DNA from: Neelides folsomi
Taxonomy: Eukaryota; Arthropoda; Collembola; Neelipleona; Neelidae
Assembly: GCA_034687125.1 (NCBI GenBank)
Contig: JAQGBZ010000394.1
Coordinates: forward strand, 1 to 55,393
Direction: 5' to 3'
Length of the DNA stretch: 55,393 nucleotides
Each line of letters opens with the position of its first letter. The stretch's first letter is position 1. Positions 35,201 to 48,024 of this stretch are shown one piece after another. A program made the position numbers and the translations under genes. Under the pieces are notes generated by a model. That model ran no database searches and was not told the DNA's origin. It worked only from the letters and a program-made list of their open reading frames with translations.

Positions 35201-36655
35201 ACGAAACTGCAACATCTCCTTCAAAGGTTCCTCTTCAGATGACTCAACATAAACTATCATCGAGTCTATTCAAGCACAAAGAGCTCCTCAAGAAGGACAT
35301 TTTCAAAAAGAGGGGCCTTCTTGAAAAAGAACTTCATATTGATATTCAGGTACGAGAGAAAGATTTGACTATGAATATAGGGTGTATTTAGTATTGCATG
35401 ATGCTCTTTCTATTGTACCCTGTGTCAATATGAAGTTCATTTATTTAACACGTTCTTATTTATTATTTGTTTGGTTAACCTAATAGTTTATTGATAATAA
35501 TTAATATGGTTTTACAGAAGGAGCTTTCAGAAGAGATGGGAAAGAAAGGTCATCAACCCGGTAATGCTAAGATTGACATCATTCCCGAACAGCCAAAAGG
35601 ACAGGTGAGAGAGATTGAAAATTCTTAAATAAAATAAATTATTTCCAGTGTAAAAATATATGGAATAAATCAAATATTTGTGATATTATTTGCAGAAGAG
35701 GAAATTTAACGTGTCGAAGTCACCAAGTGATGGAGGGAAAGGAGGAAAGAAGAAGAAAAAGGGAAACAAATTGTATTGCATTTGCCAAACTGCATATGAT
35801 AATTCCAAGTTCTACGTTGGTTGTGACGTTTGTTCCAACTGGTTTCACGGAGAATGTATTGGGATCACAGAGAAAATGTCAAGCTGCCTTTCAGAATATG
35901 TTTGCGACTCTTGTCAACGAGAAGCAAATAAAGTTTATTGCCTTTGCAAACAACCCTACGACGAATCACAGTAAGTCAATTTTTTAACATGTTTTATACA
36001 CTTTAAAAAAGTGAAAATATTGTTTAATTAATAATTGTCATTTGCTTATCAGGTTCTACATTTGCTGCGATACTTGCCAAGACTGGTTTCATGGTAGGTG
36101 CGTAGGAATTCTTCAATCTGAAGCGAGTGCCATTGATGAGTATGTTTGTCCCAATTGTGACTCGAACACGCCACTTAATCATGCCAACCTCAGACCATTG
36201 AGCTTCGAGGATTATCCTCATCTCTCTAAACTTGTAAAGCAAATTCAAGCCCACAAAAGCTCTTGGCCATTCCTGGAAGCCGTTGACCCAACTGAAGCTC
36301 CAAATTATTATAAAGTTATCAAAGAGCCCATGGGTAAATCATTATTTTATTGAATTTTTTTATTTAATACAATAAAATTGACTTTTTTATTACGCTAATG
36401 ATAGCCATGAAATGAAGTAAAATTTAGATCTTAAAATTTAACATTTTATTAAATAATTTAGATTTGCAACAAGTCGAATTCCGAATTGAACAGAAATGCT
36501 ACTCCAGATTACGAGATTTCATTGGAGATATTCAAAAGATCTTTGACAATTGCCGATATTATAACCCGATTGAATCTCCTTTCTACAAATCCGCCGAGTC
36601 CCTTGAAACGTTCTTTGCTCAGAAAATTACACTTTTGAGGCAGAGATTGGCTTGA
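26292..36655 (+). CDS. E(bx): Nucleosome-remodelling factor NURF301 / BPTF
   Basis: Seventeen exons give 2687 residues: 26292-26730, 26976-27292, 27364-27804, 27925-28046, 28113-28321, 28469-28725, 28848-29702, 29807-30865, 30989-31372, 31495-31660, 32161-34601, 34700-34946, 35060-35349, 35518-35604, 35696-35970, 36053-36333 and 36462-36655. The length is close to fly NURF301. Order: AT-hook-like RGRGRGRP; DDT domain (about 195-260, RFEDFCACL); PHD1 (about 352-397, HCRSCNRLGELICCEQC); WHIM-type motifs (KYWFL, then KLGQEGGFRNYVN and WKQKGEEYR); a Gln-rich linker of about 800 residues; PHD2 (about 2464-2511); PHD3 (about 2518-2565); bromodomain (about 2575-2680, WPFLEAVDPTEAPNYY and FDNCRYYNP). 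It is the large subunit of the ISWI-containing NURF complex. The C-terminal readers recognise H3K4me3 and acetylated H4. AATAAA lies at 36743-36748. Confidence 0.97.
31661..32160 (+). other. NURF301 intron 10
   Basis: A 500-bp AT-rich intron, the longest between NURF301 coding exons. Nothing coding or repetitive was recognised. Confidence 0.7.
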
Positions 36656-36742
36656 ATCCTTCTTTACCATATTTTTCAAGCCTTAAACAAAAAATATATA
36701 ATATTTCTAGGTTAGGAATTTAATAATGAATTTTAATTTTAT

Positions 36743-36748
36743 AATAAA
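36743..36748 (+). terminator. Polyadenylation signal AATAAA of NURF301
   Basis: Perfect AATAAA 88 bases after the NURF301 stop codon, the first such hexamer downstream. Confidence 0.55.
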
Positions 36749-37970
36749 GAGAACAGAGTGAATTTTAATAATGAAATACATAAAATGACTTGTAAAATTT
36801 TTAAAAAAAAGCTATTGATATTATAAGTATTGTAAATGTAAATTTTCTATATTACCAACATTGTTTATTAGTGGAAGTTGAATCTATCATGTGTATATTT
36901 AAAAGGTTTGAAACCTTTTCCTTCTAGTTTCAATATATTATACAGAGTACAGAGGAATGAATGAAGATGCAAAAAGTATGTTTGACTTTAATCATGTTTA
37001 TCTTTTGAACAACTTTTTAATTTTGCTATCGTTTTTTATTTAGAACATATTTATAATGTATTCCAATTGTATTAAATCTTAATTATTTCTAATGTCAAGC
37101 GACTGTCTGAGAAAATGAATTATGAAATGTCCCTCGTGAATTGTTTATTTGGGTCATGTTATTATTTTATGAATTAAATATATTAAAGCAAATAGAATTT
37201 TAAGATTTCCAATAATAATATTACGATTATTTATTGGATAAAGCTTTATAGAATTTAAATAATTTGAATGGGTTAAGTCAACACGAGATTTTTGATACAA
37301 TTGGTTTAATTTAAGCTAATACAATATCATTATCTATAGTATATATCAATTAAATGTGTGTTAAAACTGCTGGACATAATAGACTATATTTAAACAAATC
37401 ATCCATATTACCTATGTAATTAAGATTATATCTCATTACAAATTTGTTAAACAGGTTTGATTCAAGTTATATGGAATAAATCGTTGAATTCTTACAGTTT
37501 CTTAAAATCATTTACATCATAAAATTAATTATGTTTCATCATTTAACAATTAATTCTTTGAATCAAAATAAGAATTTGATCTTACATTTAGACATAAAAT
37601 TATTTATAGAAAATAATCTTAATTAAATACTCTTTTAACTTTTATGGGCGATTTAAGCATTTTATTAATTCATTTATAGATTAATACTTTCAAAGTCCAT
37701 TTTATATGTCTAGGTCTGGGAGAAATGAGCAATCAATGGCTTTAATTTATATCTAATAAGTGTTATCAGTTTATCATTTGATTCATTTCAATTGGGTGGA
37801 CAAAAAAGGTTTAATTGAAATCCGAATGTAACAAACTTGACAACTAAATGTGAGCCTCAAGCTTTCAGAGATATTCTTGATTTGGGACGAAAAATTGAAT
37901 CCCGGTGGTTTGAGGTGAAAGGTGAAACCAATTGAAAGATTTCAGTACAGATTTTCTACATTACACCAAC
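36749..37970 (+). other. Intergenic interval, NURF301 to gamma-glutamyl hydrolase
   Basis: AT-rich, with no supported gene. The promoter of the hydrolase must lie in the distal part. No clear TATA box was assigned. Confidence 0.5.
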
Positions 37971-39612
37971 ATGAAACGTTCATTAGTCATCATCTTGATA
38001 TCCCTCACCTGTACTTTTGGATATGTCTCCTCTCAACTCACTGATAATCCAATAATCGGTAAAATTTTCATTGTTTTAACACTTTAAAAGTACAAGTTAT
38101 AAATAATTTATAAAACCTACCCACTGTTATTGATTATTATATAGTACGAACGGAAATAATTGATATTTTATTTAATAGGGATTCTATCCCAAGAATATTA
38201 CGGGAATGGGTTTGTGGATGTTGAAAATTCATATATTGCAGCCTCTTATGTAAAATTTGTTGAAGGTGCTGGAGGAAGAGTTGTCCCAATTATGTATGTT
38301 TTGAACGAAATTCTTTAATTATACAATTTCATTTAATCGAAAATGGATTCCACATTGTTTTAGGATAGACCAAGATGAAGAATATATGAAGAATATCTTC
38401 AAGAGTATCAATGGGTATGTAATGGTATTTTAATATATTCCAATGAAATTAATATTCGAAGTATTGAAATAAGTTTTATCATTGAAGTTTTTTATATAAG
38501 GTTCATTCATTAAAGTTATTCAACATGATAACAGCTGCTTTGCTAATACAATTATTAATGCTACATGATTTACTTTGATTTTAACTTTTAATTCAATATA
38601 CTTTGGTTCTTTTTAGGATTTTAATGCCTGGTGGTTCAGTTTATTTTAATGATTCTGGCTACGCAAGGACAGGCAAGTACTTGTATGACCTCGCAGTTGA
38701 AGCAAATAAGAATGGAGATTATTTCCCATTGTGGGGGACGTGCCTTGGATTCGAATTTATGCTTTATGCTGCTAATGATGGAAGAGAATTGAGAACTCCT
38801 TGTACCTCTTACAACGTTGCTGATAAATTGAAATTCACTGCAGGTTTACATTTATTTTAAATTTTAGTAAAAATTAAGAACATGCGAGGGTAAATAAGGA
38901 ACTTATATTGAGCTTCCTATTTGATTATGGACATCATTTATGTATAATATGCAACATTATTACAGGTAAATAATATGATTTTTATAATATGAGTATTTTT
39001 CTGTAATATTATGATTGGGAGTTAATTAATGTAATTTTATAGAGACAATGGGAAGCAGGTTATTTGGGAAAGCTCCTAAACCAATTATCAGAACATTGTC
39101 AACTCAAAAGGTCGCAGTCAATTTCCATCATTATTGTATAACAGAAAAGAACTTTACTGATTTTGGTCTTGGGGAAGAATACAAGATTTTGTCTCTCAAT
39201 TTTGATGCTCCGTCCAATCTCACATTCATCTCAAGTGTAGAATCGAAGAAATATCCTTTCTACGCTGTTCAATTCCACCCGGAAAAAAACATATACGAGT
39301 GGACAACAAAAGAAACTCTCCCTCATTCCCGTGAAGCAATTGAATCAGCTCAGTATTTTGCTAACTTCTTTATTAATGAAGGTTCATATTTTACAATTCT
39401 TTATCCTTACATATTTATAACAATACTTATACATAAATCATATTATTATGTTATCGACAATAATGAATTTTTTTAAAGCACGGAGAAACAGCCACAGATT
39501 TGCTTCAGAAGAAGAAGAATTAAAAAATTTGATTTACAATTTCATTCCAACATACTCTGGAGCAAAGGGCTCGACTTTCATTCAACAATATTACTTTAAG
39601 ATTAATAAATAG
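37971..39612 (+). CDS. GGH: Gamma-glutamyl hydrolase (folate polyglutamate hydrolase)
   Basis: Six exons, 37971-38058, 38179-38293, 38364-38414, 38617-38843, 39043-39381 and 39479-39612, join in phase to 317 residues, essentially the length of the human precursor. Residues 1-21 are a signal peptide ([20 protein letters not shown]), so the enzyme should be lysosomal or secreted. The class I glutamine-amidotransferase-like core shows [16 protein letters not shown], the nucleophile Cys127 in GTCLGFE and catalytic His239 in QFHPEKN. The family cleaves gamma-linked glutamates from folates and antifolates. NFT and NLT are possible N-glycosylation sites. The core looks complete, so an active enzyme is expected. 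Confidence 0.96.
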
Positions 39613-41136
39613 GAAGCACATATATTAGGAATTAAGATGGTCTGTTAAGTACATAATGAAAATTTTTATAAATTATTAGTACTTTACTAATTCACATGTA
39701 TGTATTAGAACTACCATTCAATTAGTTTAGAATAGTTTATTTTTCAGACTAAATCTTATTGACTATAACATTTAAGACATTAAAGAATAATAAAATCCAA
39801 AGATGTTAATAATTATCAATTTATTTACTAACTTATTAATTGTATCTACTACACTACATGATTTGGCTCTTAGGTATCTTGCATAGATAATATTTTGCTT
39901 ATAAGTTGCATTGATATTAAATTAAGATTATTCTGAAAACGTAGTAAAAATTAGAAGTCCTTTCTTTGTTTCGGAACATGAGAATCTATTGAATGTCGCA
40001 TTTATCGACATACCGCATCAACAAGGACACGGACACTCGCAGCAATGAATATTCATATCTTTAAATTAGGGGATGAATCTAACTTTACCTTATAGCTGGA
40101 ACAAAATACACGTTTGGTATAATGAAACGATTGATCTTCACTTTTGTCAAATATGCATAACTTAAACGGAAATTACTTAATGTTAGAGAAGAAGAATATC
40201 TCGAAATGGGATAGTTAGTGAATCTGCTTAACTTGTTTAATCTTATCATTTGAAGTTTCAAGTCCATTGCATAACTAATGAATTCTCCTTTCATTGTTTT
40301 AGTTTCACCTCAATCTTTAATATCATTCGTTGAGCTTAAACTTGCATTATCTGCTTTATTTTAACAGATCCAACAAATATTAAATTGACGGAAGACGTTC
40401 ATCATTTATTTAACTATTAAATTGCACTTTGAAGCTACAGATCTTATTTTCAACAATAAGTAAATTAACATCAACCTCACACATAAATTGTTTAGCTATT
40501 CATTAAATTCGTTTCTGTTCTAAACTACATACTTTAGTCGTATGATTTATGTAGTGTAAATAAATAAACTTTCTATTCGTTTAACATTCCATTGAATTAT
40601 GTCTTAAGATTCGACAAGGCAAATATCTCTTGAGTTCAAATCAACCCACAGCGTCATTTTCAGCTTCGCGTAAGTCAAAAATAAAGTATTTTTAATAATA
40701 ATTTTTTTCTAAACACGACATGTATTCCCTAACTAAAATGACTATAAAAGCAAGCAAGCAAGCTATATTATTAGGGATTTATTACTCTCATACAAATACA
40801 TTTTACACAAACCCATTTATATAAATTGTGTATTTGTTTGGTCTAAAATGAATAGAATTAAACACAATGGTTCATTAGTCATTTACTTCATTTGTAGAAA
40901 TACTGTATGGTTCGTTAAACCACGTTATATACTTATGATATATTTTAGATTAAGAACCTTATTTAATTTTTTAAATAAGTTTAATGCTAGTGAACGGCAT
41001 GTTGCTACAAATGTACTACAATATATGTATGTATAAGATTTACCAATAAATTGATGATACTCGCATTTATATTAAATAAATATTATGTTAAATACAACTT
41101 ATATGTACTCTAGCTTCAATTCGCCTTTGAGAACGA
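39613..41136. other. Intergenic interval, GGH to the first Orai copy
   Basis: AT-rich, no coding exon recognised. AATAAA-type words near 39786 may serve the GGH 3' end. A short GCAAGCAAGCAAGC tandem is at about 40752. Confidence 0.5.
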
Positions 41137-43024
41137 ATGAACAAAATGAACATAGAAATGGAATATCGAAGGCATGATATGAAAATGAGTCGATTGGGTT
41201 CCATGAGCCTTCCTTCAATATCACCCAAGAATTCTCCTCCAGCAAGTCCATCCATAGGAAGAGGCCCGCGGTCCGTCTCTTGGAGCATTCCAAGTCCCCA
41301 AACAAAGAGAAGTTCAATTGCTTCACTGCATTTTTCGACTATTCATTCACAAAGTGTAAGCTCAAGCTTTTTCCATTGCCATGTTCTAGATACAACATAA
41401 AACATGTTATGTTATTATGCAAGTACCAAATATATGTGTTATGTAAAGCAAACAACCACATTGCATAATTTTTTAACGTCTGGATCAATTTTAACGATGT
41501 TTAACTTTTAAGAATCAAGGGAGTGAGAAGGGATTCGAAGACATGACGAAGCTTTCACATGATGATCCCAACACGCCAGAATTCCTCAACTGGAGACGTC
41601 TTCATCTCAGCAAAGCCAAACTTGCAGGGATTACGGAAATGGCTGCTTTGTAAGTTCTTTGTAATTCATAATTTAAAAAAAATTACTTTGTTCTGTGTAT
41701 ACTTAATTGTATTTATTATTTGCATTTTTAAAATACTGTTTTATCATTATTATTAACATTATCATGGACCAAATTTATATTTCAGGATGGCTGGTTTTTC
41801 TGTGGTATGTTACATACCTATTCAATTTAAAATGATTTTTTAGCTTCTACATATAATATGTAATAGCTCAAATTCCAAGATTGGTTCTTTAATAATCAAC
41901 TAATAATAAGTTTTTTAATTACATATATGGGAAATTAACTAAAGTTTACTTATTTCTGTTAGGTTGCAACCGTTGAACTACAAATCAATGAGGATGCAGA
42001 TCCAGCTTTACTGACTGCTTTCACCGTTACAACTGCACTCCTTGTTTGCACAACTATGCTTTCCATCATGATTTGTAATCAAAAATAAAATAAAGTTTTG
42101 GAAAGACAAATATTAAAAAATGTCAATAAAATCGATTCATTATTCTGTTAGGTTGCATTTTTGATGAAAAATTGTTAACCCTTTTTTTATATTTTCAGCC
42201 ACTTGTATTTTGCCACACATAGAAGTTGTAGCGAAGTTAAGTCCAAACAGCAAGGCTTGCGAGGTAAATTATCATTGATTTGTATTGTAGTCCATTTGTA
42301 CTTGATACTAAAAGGTACAATGCTTCTAAGCATTTTTTTAATTTAAAACGTTAACCAAAATGAATTGGGCTAACCCTTAACATAACAAAATTAAGGGTGA
42401 GTGAGTTTGTCAAAATAATTAAATATTAACAATTGAGTGATTAGACGTTAAATAAAATAATAATCTTTGTATTGTGTTTGACAGAGCCCTCATGATAAAA
42501 TGAGCTTTTACATCGATCTTTCTTGGGTAATTTCATTAATCATTTGTTTGTATTCATGAGATTAAAATATTCAGTTAAAACTTTGTCGTTAAATGAATTC
42601 TTCATGTTATGACCTTTTTAAATATTTAAGGTTTTGGCAAATAGCGTCTCGATCTTTCTATTTACACTTGATGTGATCATATTGTGCCATATAAAGTAAG
42701 AAGCTTTTAAAATATCATTTAAAACTTTGTTTTAAACATTTGCTTCATTTTAAGGTTTACATATTTTTCTGAAGTGGCAAGTTGGTGTGCTACAGCAATG
42801 TGAGCAATTGGGATATTTTATCCTTTATTTTTATCGAAATTGCAAAGACGTAAATGTTTTCATTTTCGCCTTACAGAATGATTCCTGTCCTTTTTGGAGT
42901 TTGCATTTTTGGAATCGTGTTCTACAGGAATTTGGTGAAACATCAATATATCATTTCAGATCAAAAATACCAAGAATTGGAAGCTATGAAAAGACAACTT
43001 GATGCAAGTATCATCAATATTTAA
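41137..43024 (+). CDS. Orai: Orai calcium channel paralogue A
   Basis: Nine exons, 41137-41355, 41513-41649, 41786-41804 (19 nt), 41963-42074, 42199-42263, 42485-42526, 42631-42695, 42755-42799 and 42877-43024, give 283 residues. A Ser/Pro-rich N-terminus leads to the pre-TM1 helix (LNWRRLHLSKAKLAGITEMA). TM1 is MAGFSVVATVELQI with the selectivity-filter Glu (human E106). TM2 ends STCILPHIE, TM3 holds DLSWVLANSVSIFLFTLDV, and TM4 keeps the Pro of MIPVLFGVCIFG. The C-terminal helix QKYQELEAMKRQLD is the expected STIM-binding coiled coil. Against human Orai1, R91 is Glu, K87 is Ala, H134 is Thr and E190 is Asp. Orai forms the hexameric plasma-membrane CRAC channel. It is first in a four-copy array. 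Confidence 0.93.
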
Positions 43025-43668
43025 GCTAATTAATTTATTAGGGAATTTTCAATTGTCGGTAATTATTTATATCATTTTATTTAAGTCATTAAAAGATAGT
43101 TAGGTCCAGAAAACACCGATACTTAATACAAATATTTACACAAGGTATCTATGTATTATTACATTAATATATCATTACATGCATAGTATCAGTATTTGTT
43201 AAAAAAACATTTATTGAACAATAAATATTACATAATTCATATAACAGTTTATATTCTTCAATTTTATCGTACATATCAAACGTACAATCAGTCTTTGTTA
43301 TAATAATGTAAAGAGGAACTTTAATAATATCAGTAATACTATGCATTACAACATTATTTTATCTAACAATTTATGCGTGCGTCGTGTTCCAATTCAAATT
43401 ATTTCAATAAAATTATCCATGCATGCAAGTGCTGATACATATTTTATATTGAGTCAATTTATTATTATTTTAAAAAAACAGATCAAATTATCATCTAATG
43501 TGGCATTCTATGGATTCGTATATACTATCAATAAGTTCATACATGTATGGTTTGTATTGTATATTATTCCTGATAAATGTTATATTGAAGTAAATAGAGT
43601 AAATTATCAATAATACCTTACAAGTATCGTATATTATGTACCTTTACAGAAATCCAAAACATGCTATA
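43025..43668. other. Spacer after Orai A
   Basis: AT-rich, with an AATAAA at about 43220. No gene was seen before the mobile element at 43669. Confidence 0.5.
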
Positions 43669-44193
43669 CAGGGTGGGTTTCTAAGATTTGAGCATTTACA
43701 ATCGACTCTAACTTTTATGTTTATGAACGAATATTTATCAAAATTTAATGACACACTCTTTAAATATCATGTTATAAGAGGCTAAACTTTATTTGAAGAT
43801 TTGACCTCCGTTGACCTCAATGCAGTGCAATATCGAAAACTTCAACATATTTAAGTAGATGAATTTCTATAAATTTCAATGGTAGGAAACGCTTCATTGA
43901 TTCTTTAACTTAACCCAAACGCTTGATCCTGGAATACAATCACTGATTGCGAATTAAACAATAAAAGTTGAGGAAAGCATTTGAGGAAATTCTTCGAGAC
44001 GCGTAAAATGCATGTAAAGTTGAATTTTCGTTGTTGCACTGGATTGAGGTCAACAGAGGTCAAGTCATAAAATATAATTTAACCTTCAATAACATGTTAT
44101 ATAAAGAACATGTCAGCATAATTTGATGAATATTCATTCATAAACATAAAAGTTATCTTCGATTAAAAATGCTCAAAACTTAGCAGCCCAGCC
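43669..44193. mobile_element. Non-autonomous TIR element with TA flanks (mariner-like)
   Basis: The left end (CAGGGTGGGTTTCTAAG, then TTTGAGCATTTACAATCGA) and the reverse complement of the right end (GGCTGGGCTGCTAAG, then TTTGAGCATTTTTAATCGA) pair over about 155 bp, through AACTTTTATGTTTATGAA to TTGACCTCNGTTGACCTCAA. TA dinucleotides flank both ends. The interior of about 215 bp has no transposase. Length and TA flanks suggest a Tc1/mariner-type MITE. Confidence 0.75.
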
Positions 44194-44534
44194 TATAAAT
44201 ACTATCTGTTAGTAAAAAGTGTTTCAAATCTTATAAACCAAAAAGAGTTATTTACCGTTTCTAATAAACATAAGTACAAGTGCTGACATGTGAGTGAGTA
44301 CATACAACATACCTATTCTATCATTCTTTTCTTTAAATAAATATTAACCTAGACTGATACTCCAATACAGTAATAACAATTACCAAACAATTATATTCGC
44401 TCATTATTTTAGTGTCTCGCTCATAAAATAGTTAGTGTGAATGTGTAAAGTGCCAAGCTTTACACCAACAACTTTAACCGTATTGTGCTACTATATAATA
44501 TATTGTCCTGTTTACTTAATCTTTTAATTTTATA

Positions 44535-45762
44535 ATGAATAAAAATTATTCAGTTGTTCAAATAGACTGTGATTTTTCTCCCGAATATCAATCTTGGAAG
44601 CGTCTTCAATTGAGTAAATCTAAACTTTCCATTGGATCCCAAACTTCTGGTATATTTGCAGGATTTGCAATTGTAAGGCAAATAATATTTTTACAAATTG
44701 TATCTAAATATTATTTAACTTTGCTTATTATAACAGGCTTAACTTTAATATGAACTTATAGTATAGTATGTATATCATAATCCGATACTATTAATAGCAT
44801 AAGAAATGAGATATACTGCATTTCGTTAATATAATTAAAATGCTAGTAAAGCCAAATATTAAATATATTGACATTTTAACAATCTGAAAATTGTCATAAA
44901 GGTTTCCACTGTGGAACTTCAAATTAACGACGGGGATGCAAATGAAGCTTTAATTCTTGCATTTGTAATTGTTACGAGCATCTTGGTTGCAAATTCAATG
45001 CTCTCAATATTGACAGCTACTTGTATTCTTCCTCAGCTTGAATCAATCATTAAAATGGAAAAAATTGATCTTGTTAACAAATCTCCTCATGACAAATTAG
45101 GTAAGTAAACTTTGAACTTATAAATGAGTATTACTCTTAAAGTTAAGTAAATATAACCACAAATTATTGGTTATGAAAAAATTCACATTATAAATATATT
45201 ATATGATAAAATAAGGAATGGAATTTTTATTTTTCAAGCCGGAGTGATTGAAATTTCATGGGTTTTATCAAACACATTGTCGATTTTCTTATTCACTTTA
45301 CTAGTCATCCTTCTGTGCCATATAAAGTAAATGAAAAATCTTGAATTGATTTTCTAAGGTTTAAAAATAGACTACTAACAAAAATTAGCGAGTATGAATT
45401 ATTTTTAATTATTTTTAACATTTAATTTAATAATCCGATAAATATTAAAACATCTAACCTGATTAATTAACAGGTTTTCCTATTTTTCAAAAGTGGCGAG
45501 TTGGAGTGCAACTTTAATCATGGGACCAGTTTTGATCATTGTGTGTGTATTCGGCTTGGTCTTTTACAAGGAAATCGCCCATCATGAATACAAAATTTGC
45601 AAATTAAAGTATAAAAAATTAGAACAGATGAAATTGGATTTGGACAAAATGACCAAATTTAAGGAAAAGTTAAGAGCCGAAGAAATTCTCGAAGCTCTTA
45701 AAGCCAAAAAAAGGAAAACGTTTAGCAGATCATTGTCCTCTGGAGCAGTTTTAAACATTTAA
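44535..45762 (+). CDS. Orai: Orai calcium channel paralogue B
   Basis: Four exons, 44535-44672, 44902-45100, 45239-45326 and 45474-45762, give 237 residues. The N-terminus is short (about 20 residues before WKRLQLSKSKLS). TM1 is IFAGFAIVSTVELQI with the pore Glu. TM2 ends TATCILPQLE, TM3 is ISWVLSNTLSIFLFTLLV and TM4 keeps GPVLIIVCVFG. A long basic, helical C-terminus (KYKKLEQMKLDLDKMTKFKE onwards, ending SLSSGAVLNI) extends the usual coiled coil. Against human Orai1, R91 is Gln, K87 is Ser, H134 is Ser and E190 is Leu. Several introns of copy A are absent, while the intron after TM1 codon M101 is kept. AATAAA lies at 45879-45884. Confidence 0.92.
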
Positions 45763-46244
45763 TTTTTTAGAAACTTTTAGCCTTTTGACATTAAATAACA
45801 TTATACCAATTCCGACATTAAGTTAAACGCAACTTTTAGTTATTGGAATTTTTTATTGAAATGTTGATTTTACTTTTTAATAAAGAGCTCAAAAGTAGGG
45901 AGATTAAAGATTAATAATCATTTTTATATTAATCAAAGTTGTAGATTTTGAATAAAAATAACATTACTATACTAATTTTGTTGATTGGACGAGAATTATG
46001 AAATTGAATTTAAATTATGAAAATTTATATACAAAATGATACGAAAATAGCCCGTTCATTAAATCTTATTAACTCTTAGCTTAGTAAAGAGAAAGGGATG
46101 TTTATAATTTAATGAGGTCAATAAATATTTTAAGTTTCGAATTAAATTAACTTGTAATGAAAAAATTTGTTGTTTTTAATTGTTTTAATGAGAATAGTTA
46201 TCATTTTATCAAGAATGCAATTATCATTATTTTGTACAACTACC
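45763..46244. other. Spacer after Orai B
   Basis: AT-rich 3' flank with a polyadenylation signal at 45879. Nothing else was recognised. Confidence 0.5.
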
Positions 46245-46432
46245 AGCAATCGGCCAGTCTCCCGACTGGTTTATAACTTCTTTCCATTAAAAACTATTAA
46301 ATGGTACAAACCGTAGGGTCCGATATCTGTCCCCCGAACCGGATACTTTTAAAATCATACCCCCCAGACAGATTTCGGGCCAGGACATACAATGGATAGA
46401 AGTTACGAAACCGTCGGGAGACGGGCGAAAGC
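46245..46432. mobile_element. Foldback element of about 190 bp
   Basis: The left arm has CAGTCTCCCGACTGG and TAACTTCTTTCCATT. The right arm, read in reverse, has CCGTCTCCCGACGG and TAACTTCTATCCATT. The block is GC-richer than its surroundings, and its centre shows further imperfect pairing around ATCTGTC. No target duplication was identified. Confidence 0.65.
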
Positions 46433-48024
46433 GAACACCACCGTCGTGTCATTTTCACAATTAAATATTTTAATAAGAAAATATATTTTCCAAAGTATTT
46501 TGAATGACATTGTTTGTTATATTGTTGTCAAGTGACTTATTTTTTCAATTTTTTTAGAGTAATTGTTAAAGATGATTAATAATTTACTTGAATAAATTCA
46601 ATACTGTTAATGTACTCTAAATGAATTTAACTTTATGCAATTCCCCATAAAAGCTTATATTGGATTCATATAAAACATCCGAGAAAAGTTTATGTTACGC
46701 ATTTTAAAAGTTATTTTCTATTTCATCTTATATCATTTTATACATTTTAGACCCTTATGGTATGAATTTTGATGCGACTCGATGAGACGTACTCAACTTG
46801 GAACTCTCACAATCTATTATTTATACATTGTAATATATTGTACTAAAACGCCAAGTTCCTAGCATTATATCTGCATTATATCTAGTCTGCTATGAAAATT
46901 TAGCTTCTGAAGATCAGCCCATTTCTGTGTGTTAATGAATAGGTATCTTTCATTGTCTATGAAAGTAAAAATAATAATATTTGGCGTATAATGATTAATC
47001 TAATGTTTTTAACAATTTTATGCATTAAGAATAAAAAAATTATGATTTATTTAGACAGGTAAAAATTGTTTCATACTGCATTTTCATAAATCTAACTACA
47101 GATAAAAAATTAAATTGAAAATCTCCATGAATGATAAAATTGTATCTTGAAGATTGAGCATACAAATTAAAGTTTAAAATAAGCATAAATGTAACCGCAG
47201 CAGATTTGCAAAGTATGTTTGTAATTTATTTACAGTATTTATCTTAAACATATATTTATCTATTTATTTGTCACAAAATTGTTGTTTAAAATATAAGTTA
47301 TAGGTTATAGCTAATAGCTGATGTACGATAATAACAATTTATTTTACCTTTGAATTTATTGCAAAACTTTGTATAATGTTTACAGGAATAACGAATATAT
47401 TTACAATTATTATTGTATAATTTTAATATTAATTTTAGCATAAATTTTATTCATACGCCTTAAAAGTATTGAATGGGTTGGACTTTTATATTGGTTCACA
47501 AATTTATGCAATGCAATGTACACTTTTCAATTTAGAATGTAATTATGTAATTACCTAATGTGCAAATTCTGATTGGTCGATAAACTATAAATTGTAATGA
47601 AAAGTTATACAAAAATTGTTATGTAATTAATACATTTCCCTTTTATTTCAAATCAAGATAATTGATAAAATACTAATGACAATCAATTAGAGCTCTTTCA
47701 TACAATTTTATATGCTAATATCCATAAATTATTAGCTAAAGTGACATCTCTTTTGAACTTGAACTTGTGAAATTAATCATAATTTAAAATTAACAGTGAT
47801 TTAAAATTAAAAATTAATCAACTGCTTACATTATATTTTAAATCAATATAAATTGTTACTAGAACTAGAACTTATTAATTTTAATCTCTCAGAATTTTCT
47901 TATTTCAGAGAATATTTGAATTCCAAAAATGTCAGTAAAAATATTTTTGAATTTGGTGAATTTTGTGATGTTTAATATTTAATTAGAAGAGTTTATTATC
48001 TCATGAATTTCTCATCTAATAAAA
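46433..48024. other. AT-rich spacer between Orai B and Orai C
   Basis: About 1.6 kb of very AT-rich DNA without a recognisable exon or repeat. Promoter elements of Orai C should be near the right end. Confidence 0.5.

Noticed and set aside
43341..43613. 90-codon plus frame after Orai A
   Set aside because: Low-complexity AT-rich sequence; no Orai-like or other domain.
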